DNA of 64,000 nt, taken from CAZOVB01 sp046541415 (GTDB lineage: Bacteria; Planctomycetota; Phycisphaerae; SM23-33). The translations under genes were made by a program, and so were the position numbers. A model generated the notes under the pieces. The model was given only the letters and a program-made list of their open reading frames with translations. It was not told the origin of the DNA and did no database searches. The stretch lies in assembly GCA_046541415.1 (NCBI GenBank), contig JBKHDI010000006.1:1-64000 (forward strand), written 5' to 3'. Positions 58,027-64,000 of the stretch are shown piece by piece (the first letter of the stretch is position 1; each line of letters starts with the position of its first letter).

Positions 58027-58569
58027 ATGAGTCAGCAAAGCGCCATCGCAACTGCACCCGAAGCTGCCAAGGCCGGGGCCGTCGCCTTCTGCGACTTCTT
58101 CTGGGCCCTGCTCTTTGCCGTGGTGGGAGTGATCCTCCTGGCCCGACAGGTGAGCATGCCGGTCGGCCTGGCGATGGTCCTGCCGGGTATCGCCGGGCTC
58201 CTGCTGGGGATCATCCAGATCCGCTCGGCCGCCCGGTGGACGTACCTGGCCCAGTCGATCGTCATGCTGGGCATCGCGGCCGTCGTGCTGCTGATCAACA
58301 TCGAGGCTCGCATGTTCGGCCTGGATCAGATCCGCGAAAGGCTCTGGGACGCCCTGGCCGTACTGCTCTCGCTGCTGCTGGCGGGTCTGAGCTTCTGGGA
58401 GTATATCCAGCGTTCGACCCGAAGCCTCCGGGCCAGGCCCGTCGCCGCCGGCGGCCAGGCCCGCGCGATCCGGGGCAACGCCACCATCAAATGCCCCCAC
58501 TGCCCCCGCAGCTTCTCCGCTCCGGGCCCGAACAACACCTGCCCGCACTGCGGCATGAAGATCGACTGA
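58027..58569 (+). CDS. Membrane protein with C-terminal zinc ribbon
   Basis: The 180-residue protein has four membrane helices (about residues 20-42, 46-66, 73-92 and 106-124). It ends in a small zinc ribbon with two CxxC knuckles (CPHCPRSFSAPG, then CPHCGMKID at the last residues). No family with known function is recognised. It is alone, with its own candidate -10 (57977-57982). The zinc ribbon could bind a partner on the cytoplasmic side. Confidence 0.68.
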   Translation: MSQQSAIATAPEAAKAGAVAFCDFFWALLFAVVGVILLARQVSMPVGLAMVLPGIAGLLLGIIQIRSAARWTYLAQSIVMLGIAAVVLLINIEARMFGLDQIRERLWDALAVLLSLLLAGLSFWEYIQRSTRSLRARPVAAGGQARAIRGNATIKCPHCPRSFSAPGPNNTCPHCGMKID

Positions 58570-58606
58570 AAGCCACGCTGCCCATAGCTTCATCCGCGGC
58601 GACGCA

Positions 58607-59098
58607 TCAGTCCGCCCGGATCACGTAACCTGCGCCGATCGCGGCCGGAGGCAGCGGCGCATCGATCTTCGCCTTGCCGAGAACCCAGGCGACGTAGGTG
58701 TTGGAGTTCGGCCCGGGCCAATAACGGTAGGTCTGCCGCCACGGGTACTCTTCCGGACGGTCGAGGATGGCCAGCAGGCGCTGGGCCTGGGGGCCATGGA
58801 ACTCGGCCAGCACCCAGCTCTCTCCTGCCCCGACGCCCGCAAACGCCGGGCGGCAGTCGATCTGCAGGTGGCCGTGGTTGCCGCGAGGCTCCTGCCAGAC
58901 CTCCCATCGTCGTGCGGGAACATCGGGCCCCAGGCCCACGAACCAGCAATGCGCGGCGATCGACTCGACATACGGGATCTTCGCACAGCGCAGCTGAACG
59001 ATCGGCGCATCGATCGGCGAGCCGGGATGATGAAACCCCTGCTGGTCAGGCACGACGTGACAACCAGCCAGGAGTATCATCCAGGCAAATACAACCAA
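58607..59098 (-). CDS. DUF3750-family putative lipoprotein
   Basis: The protein has about 163 residues if it starts at TTG 59098. It has a hydrophobic leader with lipobox LAGC and then the DUF3750 pattern: AAHCWFVGLG, RRWEVWQEPRGNHGH, YPWRQTYRYWPGPNSNTYVA and AIGAGYVIRAD. The WPGPNSNT stretch is the family signature. Its role is unknown. The start is uncertain: an ATG at 59080 is too close to the lipobox, and upstream codons have no ribosome site. It lies downstream of the CBM48 gene on the same strand. Confidence 0.75.
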   Translation of the reverse strand: MVVFAWMILLAGCHVVPDQQGFHHPGSPIDAPIVQLRCAKIPYVESIAAHCWFVGLGPDVPARRWEVWQEPRGNHGHLQIDCRPAFAGVGAGESWVLAEFHGPQAQRLLAILDRPEEYPWRQTYRYWPGPNSNTYVAWVLGKAKIDAPLPPAAIGAGYVIRAD

Positions 59099-59159
59099 CC
59101 GCCTGGCCGGCAGAGGCGCCCTGGGCGAACCACAGTCGGCCTCTGCTGTTCCGGTCGTT

Positions 59160-59438
59160 TCAATCCTCCAATTGCACGACGGAATTGACCGTGCCGAACG
59201 GGTTGCGGGCCCAGCAGTTGTTGTCCGGATCGACCGCCCAGTCGCCGTCGACCAGGAACTTGTATTCGCTGCCTGTTCCGTTGACCGGACAGATCGCCAC
59301 GTACTGCCCCGACTTCTGCTTGCGCATCGGCTGGGGGTTCCAGTCGTTGAAATCCCCGGCCACCTGGACCGTACGCACACCGATTTGGGGAGTCAGGGAG
59401 AAACGGATCGTGCCCTTCTTGGGTCCTTTACTGATCAT
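59160..59438 (-). CDS. Stand-alone CBM48/glycogen-binding-domain protein
   Basis: From the ATG at 59438 the product is 92 residues, nearly all of it a CBM48/AMPK-type domain: GTIRFSLTPQIGVRTVQVAG, the DFNDW core, then YVAICPVNGTGSEYKFLVDG and a VDPDNNCWARNPFG end with conserved Asn and Phe. This fold binds starch/glycogen-like glucans. An in-frame ATG at 59540 is possible but lies outside the domain. It is 61 bases upstream of DUF3750. Confidence 0.85.
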   Translation of the reverse strand: MISKGPKKGTIRFSLTPQIGVRTVQVAGDFNDWNPQPMRKQKSGQYVAICPVNGTGSEYKFLVDGDWAVDPDNNCWARNPFGTVNSVVQLED

Positions 59439-59615
59439 GACATCCTTGCCTTTCTCAGGAGAAGCCTGAAAGAACTCACTCTGTTGTATACCATCCGGAG
59501 CCAGGGAGGCAACAGGTGACATGCCAATTCTCGGCATCACGAACAGTTTATAGAATTCTGATCGGTTATTGCAAAATTTACCCGGGTTTTACGGGTTCAG
59601 GCCTATAATAGCACA

Positions 59616-59697
59616 AACGATCTTCAGGGCCGGTCTCCCCCGTTCCGGCCCTGGATTCAGGGGTCTGGCTCTCCACCCGGCCAGACCCCACCTTTTT
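59616..59697 (+). ncRNA. Candidate two-hairpin small RNA
   Basis: A -10 box TATAAT lies at 59604-59609, giving a start near 59616. Hairpin 1 is CAGGGCCGG (59625-59633) with CCGGCCCTG (59645-59653), perfect, with loop TCTCCCCCGTT. Hairpin 2 is GGGGTCTGGC (59660-59669) with GCCAGACCCC (59680-59689), perfect, with loop TCTCCACCCG; TTTTT follows at 59693-59697. No open frame fits. The C-rich loops resemble those of sRNAs that pair with ribosome sites. The -35 is weak. Confidence 0.5.
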
Positions 59698-59705
59698 GCG
59701 CATGC

Positions 59706-59739
59706 AGAAGCCGGCACAGAAGGTCCGTGCCGGCTTTCT
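59706..59739. terminator. Bidirectional hairpin at the S1 gene end
   Basis: AGAAGCCGGCAC (59706-59717) pairs with GTGCCGGCTTTCT (59727-59739), with a 9-base loop. T-rich sequence on the plus side is imperfect; on the minus side the hairpin ends the S1 transcript 15 bases after its stop. Confidence 0.5.
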
Positions 59740-59753
59740 GGTTTGGCAGCCAC

Positions 59754-61277
59754 TCAGGATTCCAGCAAGTCGTCGAAGCTCAGCCCGCCGCCTTCCAGCC
59801 CGCCTTTAAGGGGCTTCTTGCGTTTTCGGCTCTTGGGTTCGGGCAGGTTGAGGCTCTGGGTTTCCACGGACTGGGGGGCTGTCAGAGCCTTGATCGACAG
59901 CGACATCCGGCGGGCTTCTTCGTCAACGCTGAGCACAACCGCTTCGACGGTATCGCCCTGCCGGCAGACTTCCTCGACGTTGTGGACGTGGTGTTCGCTG
60001 AGTTGGCTGATGTGGACCAGTCCCTCAACGCCGGGGGCCACTTCGACGAATGCCCCGAAATCGGTAGTCCGTCTGACCTTGCCCTGGACCCTGGCCTGTT
60101 CGGGCCAGCGGGCCGAGGCGCCCATCCACGGATCGTCCTGCATGGCTTTGAGCGAGAGGCTCATGCGGTTGCGTTTCGGATCGACCGAAAGGACCTTGAC
60201 CTCGACAACATCGCCTTCGCTGAGCACTTCCTTCGGGTGGTGGATCCGTCGGCCGTAGGTCATCTCGCTGATGGGAATCAGCCCTTCGACGCCGGGCTCG
60301 ACTTCCACAAAAGCGCCGAAGTCGGCCAACCGGGTGATCCGACCGCTGACGGTGGATTCGGGGGGCCATTTCTCGGCTGCGTCCTGCCAGGGGTCCTTCA
60401 TGGTCTGCTTGAGGCCCAGGCTGATCTTGCCGGTATCCTCGCTGAACTTCAGGACCTTGACTTCGATCTTGTCGCCCTGCTTGACCACGTCGGTGGGTTT
60501 GTCGACGTGGCCGTGGCTCATGTCGGAGATGTGCAGCAGGCCGTCGACGCCCCCGATGTCGACGAATGCGCCGTAGGGCATGATGGTCTTGACCACACCG
60601 GTAACGACCTGGCCGACCTCGAGAGTCTTGAGGGTCTCCTTCTTGGCTTCGGCGGCCTCGGCCTCCAGCAGGCGCCGGCGCGAGACGACCACGTTCTTGT
60701 CCGACCGGTCGACCTCCTGGACCTCGCACTTGAGCTTTTCGTTAAGGTAGCCGCTGAGATCTTCGACGTGGTGCATCTCGACCTGGCTGACGGGCATGAA
60801 GGCCCGGATGCCGTTGATTTCCAGTTCCAGCCCGCCCTTGTTCATTCCGGTCACGCGGCCCTCGACGATCGCCCCTGCCTGGAGGGAGTCCCAGGTCGCT
60901 TCGAGCACCGCGCCCTTGCGCGACAGCAGGAACAGGCCGTCCTGCTGGTCGTACCCTTCGACCGTCACATCCACGGTATCGCCCTCGGAGGGCACGGGCT
61001 CGTCGTCGAACTGCGAGGCCGGCAGGACACCCTGGGTTTTCCCGCCGAAGTAGACGAAGATGTCGTCGCCATGGACACCGATGACCCGGCCTTGGTGGAC
61101 ACCGCTGGGAAGGCCAGTCTTGCCTGCGGCAGCCTCGCCCGGCTTGTCGCTCTGCTCGATCAGGTCTTCGAGGCTCTGGTTGCCCAAGGCCTCTTCGATC
61201 TCCCGGTTCAGGGCATCGTCGCTGGATTCAGAGGTCTGGTCTGTCGGGGTCTGGTTCTCTTCTGGTTGCTGCGTCAT
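59754..61277 (-). CDS. rpsA: 30S ribosomal protein S1-like
   Basis: From the ATG at 61277 (AGGA about 8 bases upstream) the protein has 507 residues. It shows five S1 RNA-binding repeats, most clearly VTGVVKTIMPYGAFVDIGG, VSGRITRLADFGAFVEVEPG and VQGKVRRTTDFGAFVEVAPG, plus two diverged N-terminal ones. An acidic N-terminal tail binds the ribosome in the family. It presents mRNA to the 30S subunit. E. coli S1 has six repeats; five is common in other phyla. A TTG at 61304 or an ATG at 61295 are alternative starts. Confidence 0.88.
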   Translation of the reverse strand: MTQQPEENQTPTDQTSESSDDALNREIEEALGNQSLEDLIEQSDKPGEAAAGKTGLPSGVHQGRVIGVHGDDIFVYFGGKTQGVLPASQFDDEPVPSEGDTVDVTVEGYDQQDGLFLLSRKGAVLEATWDSLQAGAIVEGRVTGMNKGGLELEINGIRAFMPVSQVEMHHVEDLSGYLNEKLKCEVQEVDRSDKNVVVSRRRLLEAEAAEAKKETLKTLEVGQVVTGVVKTIMPYGAFVDIGGVDGLLHISDMSHGHVDKPTDVVKQGDKIEVKVLKFSEDTGKISLGLKQTMKDPWQDAAEKWPPESTVSGRITRLADFGAFVEVEPGVEGLIPISEMTYGRRIHHPKEVLSEGDVVEVKVLSVDPKRNRMSLSLKAMQDDPWMGASARWPEQARVQGKVRRTTDFGAFVEVAPGVEGLVHISQLSEHHVHNVEEVCRQGDTVEAVVLSVDEEARRMSLSIKALTAPQSVETQSLNLPEPKSRKRKKPLKGGLEGGGLSFDDLLES

Positions 61278-61451
61278 GTCGATGTTCCTAAGCATGCCTT
61301 CCAACTCGCGGGCTGTACCGAGACAATATCATATCGCCCTTTCCTGCCGGTATGAAGGGATAGTTAAACCGAATTATGGATCATCCTTGCCGCACAGCCG
61401 GCCGAGGGCTATTCTGCCCGAAGCATTGGGGCAACGCAAAGGAACTGCAAG

Positions 61452-61853
61452 ATGATTACCGGATTGGCCCACGCGTGCTTTACCGCCGAAGACCTCGACG
61501 CTTCGATCGACTTCTACTGCAACAAGCTCGGGCTCAAGCAGGCTTTTGACTTCATCAACGACCGCGGCGAGCGATTCGGTGTTTACCTGCACGTTGGCGG
61601 CAGGAGCTTTATCGAGTTGTTCACCGGCCAGGTTGAGTCGGACGGGGCAAAGGGCTCCTACCGCCACATCTGCCTGGAGGTCGACGATATCGAAACCTCG
61701 GTTGAGCAGTTCAAGGCGGCAGGCGTGGAGGTCGAGCCGATCAAGACGGGCTCGGACCATAGTTACCAGGCCTGGCTGACCGACCCGGACGGCAACCGGA
61801 TCGAGCTTCACCAGTACACTCCGCAGTCCAAGCAGACGCCCCACCTCCAGTAG
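61452..61853 (+). CDS. VOC (glyoxalase/dioxygenase) family protein
   Basis: The 133-residue protein is a single VOC module of two beta-alpha-beta-beta-beta units: LAHACFTAEDLDASIDFYCN, then SFIELFTGQ, SYRHICLEVDDIETSVEQF and DGNRIELHQY. The metal-binding set (His7, a Glu near residue 55, His in YRHICLE, Glu in RIELHQ) is visible, so it is likely an active glyoxalase-type enzyme or a binding protein. The twin RNA genes follow on the opposite strand. Confidence 0.85.
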   Translation: MITGLAHACFTAEDLDASIDFYCNKLGLKQAFDFINDRGERFGVYLHVGGRSFIELFTGQVESDGAKGSYRHICLEVDDIETSVEQFKAAGVEVEPIKTGSDHSYQAWLTDPDGNRIELHQYTPQSKQTPHLQ

Positions 61854-61868
61854 CACCGCCTTGGGCGC

Positions 61869-61992
61869 AAAAAAAACCGAAGCCGTCGAGAGGGGCACTT
61901 GCTCGACGGCTTCGGTATGGGTTGCACAGAACGCTACGGGACTAACGTTCTGCCCGCCGCCAACGAGGCGGCGTTCCCATTCTCGCGTTTCC
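61869..61992 (-). ncRNA. Structured small RNA candidate, copy 1
   Basis: Read on the minus strand from 61992: GGAAACGCGAGA, an outer stem ATGGG (61976-61980 complement) / CCCAT, enclosing CGCCGCC / GGCGGCG and AGAACG / CGTTCT with loop TTAGTCCCGTAG. Then comes the 14-bp hairpin CCGAAGCCGTCGAG / CTCGACGGCTTCGG and eight T (61876-61869). The terminator and three-way junction argue for an RNA on this strand. It is almost identical to copy 2. Confidence 0.55.
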
Positions 61993-62098
61993 GTAAATAC
62001 TGTACTGCATGACATCGATGGCGTCGCGGCAACTTCGCGCCTTTACTATGCATAATCGCGCCAAGAGAAGCGGCGGTCTGCTGTCGTGACATCGGCGC

Positions 62099-62223
62099 AA
62101 AAAAAGACCGAAGCCGTCGAGAGGGGCACTTGCTCGACGGCTTCGGTATGGGTTGCACAGAACGCTACGGGACTAACGTTCTGCCCGCCGCCAACAAGGC
62201 GGCGTTCCCATTCTCGCGTTTCC
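62099..62223 (-). ncRNA. Structured small RNA candidate, copy 2
   Basis: This shows the same structure as copy 1 with 2 apparent differences over about 124 bases (loop CCAACGAGG versus CCAACAAGG, and the bases after the terminator stem). A minus-strand TATAAT lies just before it (62226-62231), three bases ahead of GGAAACGCGAG, giving a start at its 5' end. The terminator stem CCGAAGCCGTCGAG / CTCGACGGCTTCGG is followed by seven T. Confidence 0.6.
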
Positions 62224-62351
62224 ACCATTATATTACGGCCTGGAGCGGAATGTTCCATGGCCACTTCATGCCATATTCCTGTATAATTGCGCCAAGCCCA
62301 TTTCGGTCGGTTAGACTGTGGGTTACACCCTTCAGCTGGACACATCCTCCC

Positions 62352-63506
62352 ATGGCTCAGAAGATCCGCAACATCCTGCTCCTGTTGGACACAAGCACGT
62401 TCTACGGCAGGCAGATCGCCCGAGGCGTTGCCTGGTATTCCGAAGGCCATACGCCGATGGCCTTCTACATCCATCCCGCAATGGGTGATGAGGCCCTGCA
62501 GGGGCTGCGAAACTGGCGCGTGGACGGTATCATCGGCAGGTTGCGGCAGGGACAACTGCCCACGGCCGTGGGCACGGGGCAGTTGCCGGCCGTCACCACC
62601 ACCGGACACAATCCGGCAGAGAACCTGCCCCGGATCACCCTGGATGACGAGGCGATCGGAAGGATGGTTGCCGAGCATTTCCTCCAGAGAGGCTTTCGCA
62701 ACTTCGGGTTCTGCGGAACGTACGGGATGGGTTTCTCCCAGATGCGACAGAAGGGCTTTGCCGCCCGTCTGGCTGAAGATGATTACCCGTGCGACAACTA
62801 CCAGCCCCTGGCCAACGCCGTCGGGGACTCTTACTTCCAGGACGAACAGGAGCATATCGTCGAGTGGATCCGGTCGCTGCCCCACCCGGCGGGGGTCATG
62901 GCGGCCGACGACTCGATGAGCTGGAAGATCTCCCAGGCCTGCAGGACCTCTCAGATCCGGATGCCCGAGCAGATCGCACTGGTCGGCGTGAACAATGACG
63001 ACATGCTCTGCCGCCTGGCCTCACCGCCGACCTCCAGCGTAGCGTTGCCCCTGGAACGCCTGGGATACCTGGCCGGGCAGATGCTCGACACCCTGCTGCA
63101 AGGAGAACAGCCGGACCCGCCGGTCCAGGCCCTGCCCCCCATCGGGGTAGTCACCCGCCGCAGCAGCGACGTCGTTGCCGTCGAGGACAGCGACATCTCC
63201 ACGGCCATGCGGTACATTCGCGACCATCTGGACGAGAATATCCAGGTCGATGACATCGCCGCAGCCGCGGCCGTCTCTCGCAGGTCCCTGCAGCGGAAGT
63301 TTCCGCAGGTTGTCGGCCACACGCTGCAGAAGGAAATCCGCCAGGTCCGGATCAGCAAGGCCAAGAACCTCTTGGCACAGACCGACCTGCCGCTCTACCA
63401 GATCGCCTCAGCTTGCGGATTTCGCTATCCCGAACACCTCTCGCGCATATTCAAGCAGGTCACCGGTGCAACCCCCACAGACTATCGGAGAAAATATCAC
63501 GTCTGA
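62352..63506 (+). CDS. XylR-type regulator: LacI-like sensor with AraC DNA-binding domain
   Basis: The 384-residue protein has an N-terminal periplasmic-binding-like sensor (residues about 5-265; KIRNILLLLDTSTFYGRQIA, then ITLDDEAIGRMVAEHF and FCGTYGMGFSQMRQKG). Two helix-turn-helix units of the AraC family follow (residues about 280-384; ISTAMRYIRDHLDENIQVDD and FRYPEHLSRIFKQVTG). Such fusions are common in Planctomycetota/Verrucomicrobiota and sense sugars. TATAAT at 62282-62287 is a likely -10. No sugar catabolic operon is in the window. The twin RNA genes lie directly upstream on the opposite strand. Confidence 0.92.
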   Translation: MAQKIRNILLLLDTSTFYGRQIARGVAWYSEGHTPMAFYIHPAMGDEALQGLRNWRVDGIIGRLRQGQLPTAVGTGQLPAVTTTGHNPAENLPRITLDDEAIGRMVAEHFLQRGFRNFGFCGTYGMGFSQMRQKGFAARLAEDDYPCDNYQPLANAVGDSYFQDEQEHIVEWIRSLPHPAGVMAADDSMSWKISQACRTSQIRMPEQIALVGVNNDDMLCRLASPPTSSVALPLERLGYLAGQMLDTLLQGEQPDPPVQALPPIGVVTRRSSDVVAVEDSDISTAMRYIRDHLDENIQVDDIAAAAAVSRRSLQRKFPQVVGHTLQKEIRQVRISKAKNLLAQTDLPLYQIASACGFRYPEHLSRIFKQVTGATPTDYRRKYHV

Positions 63507-63800
63507 CCGGGCTGCAGGCGTACCGCCTGATTTGTCTTCGAAGCTTACGGGGGATGACTTTTCCGATTTTTGTGATTGTTTATCTAAAATTGCGATAACG
63601 CGCATCCCATTCTCTGGCAATGTCTTGCGTTATTTTTTAATTTTCTTCCGTCTCAGTGACACAGGGTTGTCATTGATATTCCGTAATCTCTGCCCTTAGC
63701 ATAAAGGTGTTGATAGTAGACATTGGATCATTCTGAATCGGATGGTAGTCGGATTTCTGCTCGGGGCCGAGTTGGGGTTCTAGCCGGGAAAGGGCACCTC
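63507..63800. other. Low-GC intergenic region before the response regulator
   Basis: These 294 bases are much richer in A and T than the rest. A short hairpin (CAGGCG 63515-63520 / CGCCTG 63524-63529) may end the XylR transcript. TTGATA (63673-63678) with TAGCAT (63697-63702), spacing 18, is a candidate promoter for the response regulator. No gene is seen. Confidence 0.4.
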
Positions 63801-64000
63801 ATGAGTTTACGCATTGGGTTGGCGGATTCACAGACGTTGCTTCGACAGGGAATGCGTCAACTGTTGGAGAACCACGGCCACCAGGTCGTGGCAGAGGCAG
63901 CGACCGGAAGGCAGGCCGTCAAGGATGCCATCGACTGTGGACCGGATCTGATGATCATGGAGTCGACACTTCCGGAACTCAACGGCATCAATACTACCCA
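63801..64000 (+). CDS. Response regulator (NarL/LuxR-like), 5' part; atypical receiver
   Basis: The first 66 residues of a receiver domain are visible, cut by the window end. Strand 1 reads RIGLADSQTLLRQGMRQLL, the NarL/FixJ pattern, and strand 3 reads PDLMIMESTLPELNGI. At the phospho-acceptor position the usual Asp is Glu (MESTLP instead of MDxxMP), and the acidic pair is DS instead of DD. Glu can mimic phosphorylation, so it may be permanently active or regulated by other means. AAAGGG precedes the ATG by about 6 bases. Confidence 0.75.
   Translation, partial: MSLRIGLADSQTLLRQGMRQLLENHGHQVVAEAATGRQAVKDAIDCGPDLMIMESTLPELNGINTT

Larger units (their letters stand above)
61869..62223. repeat. 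Tandem direct repeat, 124-bp units
   Basis: The two units start 230 bases apart. Beyond the repeats, the plus-strand strings GCATAATCGCGCCAAG (62051 region) and GTATAATTGCGCCAAG (62281 region) are also shared, so duplication may have covered a larger block. Apparent small frames inside the units are products of the repeat. Confidence 0.75.

Noticed and set aside
57653..58057. Minus-strand frame running over tRNA-Lys and the gap behind it
   Set aside because: Part of it is the tRNA itself read backwards; the rest shows no homology or ribosome site.
61861..62286. Two similar short frames (start 61861 and 62086) that look like paralogous peptides
   Set aside because: They arise from the duplicated RNA units; the frame is set by hairpin sequence and has no ribosome binding site.

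Overview
The window looks like a chromosomal segment of a GC-rich planctomycete, most likely of the class Phycisphaerae. This is inferred from the gene mix: a XylR-type regulator with a LacI-like sensor and AraC output, a stand-alone LigD phosphoesterase domain, a ceramidase-like protein, zinc-ribbon/TPR secretory proteins and Ebo genes, together with frequent TTG/GTG starts. No rRNA, CRISPR array or transposase gene was found. There is one tRNA (Lys-TTT).

Layout. 1-5224: cut-off gene, solitary HicB, FmdB zinc ribbon, two secreted TPR/metallopeptidase-like proteins, ceramidase-like protein. 5225-8427: leuS behind a leader that looks like a leucine attenuator. 8441-15632: lipoproteins, hemL, a PAS histidine kinase and two radical SAM proteins. 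15636-18940: secreted protein, GNAT remnant, pyrR-pyrB, rubredoxin. 19637-26843: envelope proteins, a LigD-PE domain and a minus-strand nadE - zinc ribbon - enolase-superfamily operon. 27006-28910: a tandem pair of paralogous lipoproteins, a cupin and an SRAP protein.

29063-45810 is a 16.7-kb, one-direction cassette of phage structural genes: terminase, portal, two scaffold-like proteins flanking the capsid gene, two sugar-related enzymes, fibre, tail and hub genes, and a small coiled-coil/TM protein. It ends in a strong terminator. No integrase, repressor, replication gene, endolysin or obvious tape-measure gene was found, and no base-composition break was apparent by eye. This suggests a domesticated or GTA-like particle, or a defective prophage.

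45878-51168: PilZ protein, an eboF-eboD-eboE partial Ebo operon and a 2-hydroxyacid dehydrogenase. 51402-57611: a sigma-54-type promoter, a degenerate receiver, groES-groEL, a 159-bp MITE-like element fused to the groEL stop codon, then rpsB-tsf-pyrH-frr. 57642-61277: tRNA-Lys, a membrane zinc-ribbon protein, DUF3750, CBM48 and the S1 protein. 61452-64000: VOC protein, XylR regulator and a partial response regulator lacking its phospho-acceptor Asp.

The most promising non-coding signals are two almost identical 124-bp units at 61869-61992 and 62099-62223. Read on the minus strand they look like twin structured small RNAs with their own terminators. Others are a two-hairpin candidate sRNA with C-rich loops at about 59616-59697, and the leuS leader-peptide/antiterminator/terminator arrangement at 5363-5506.
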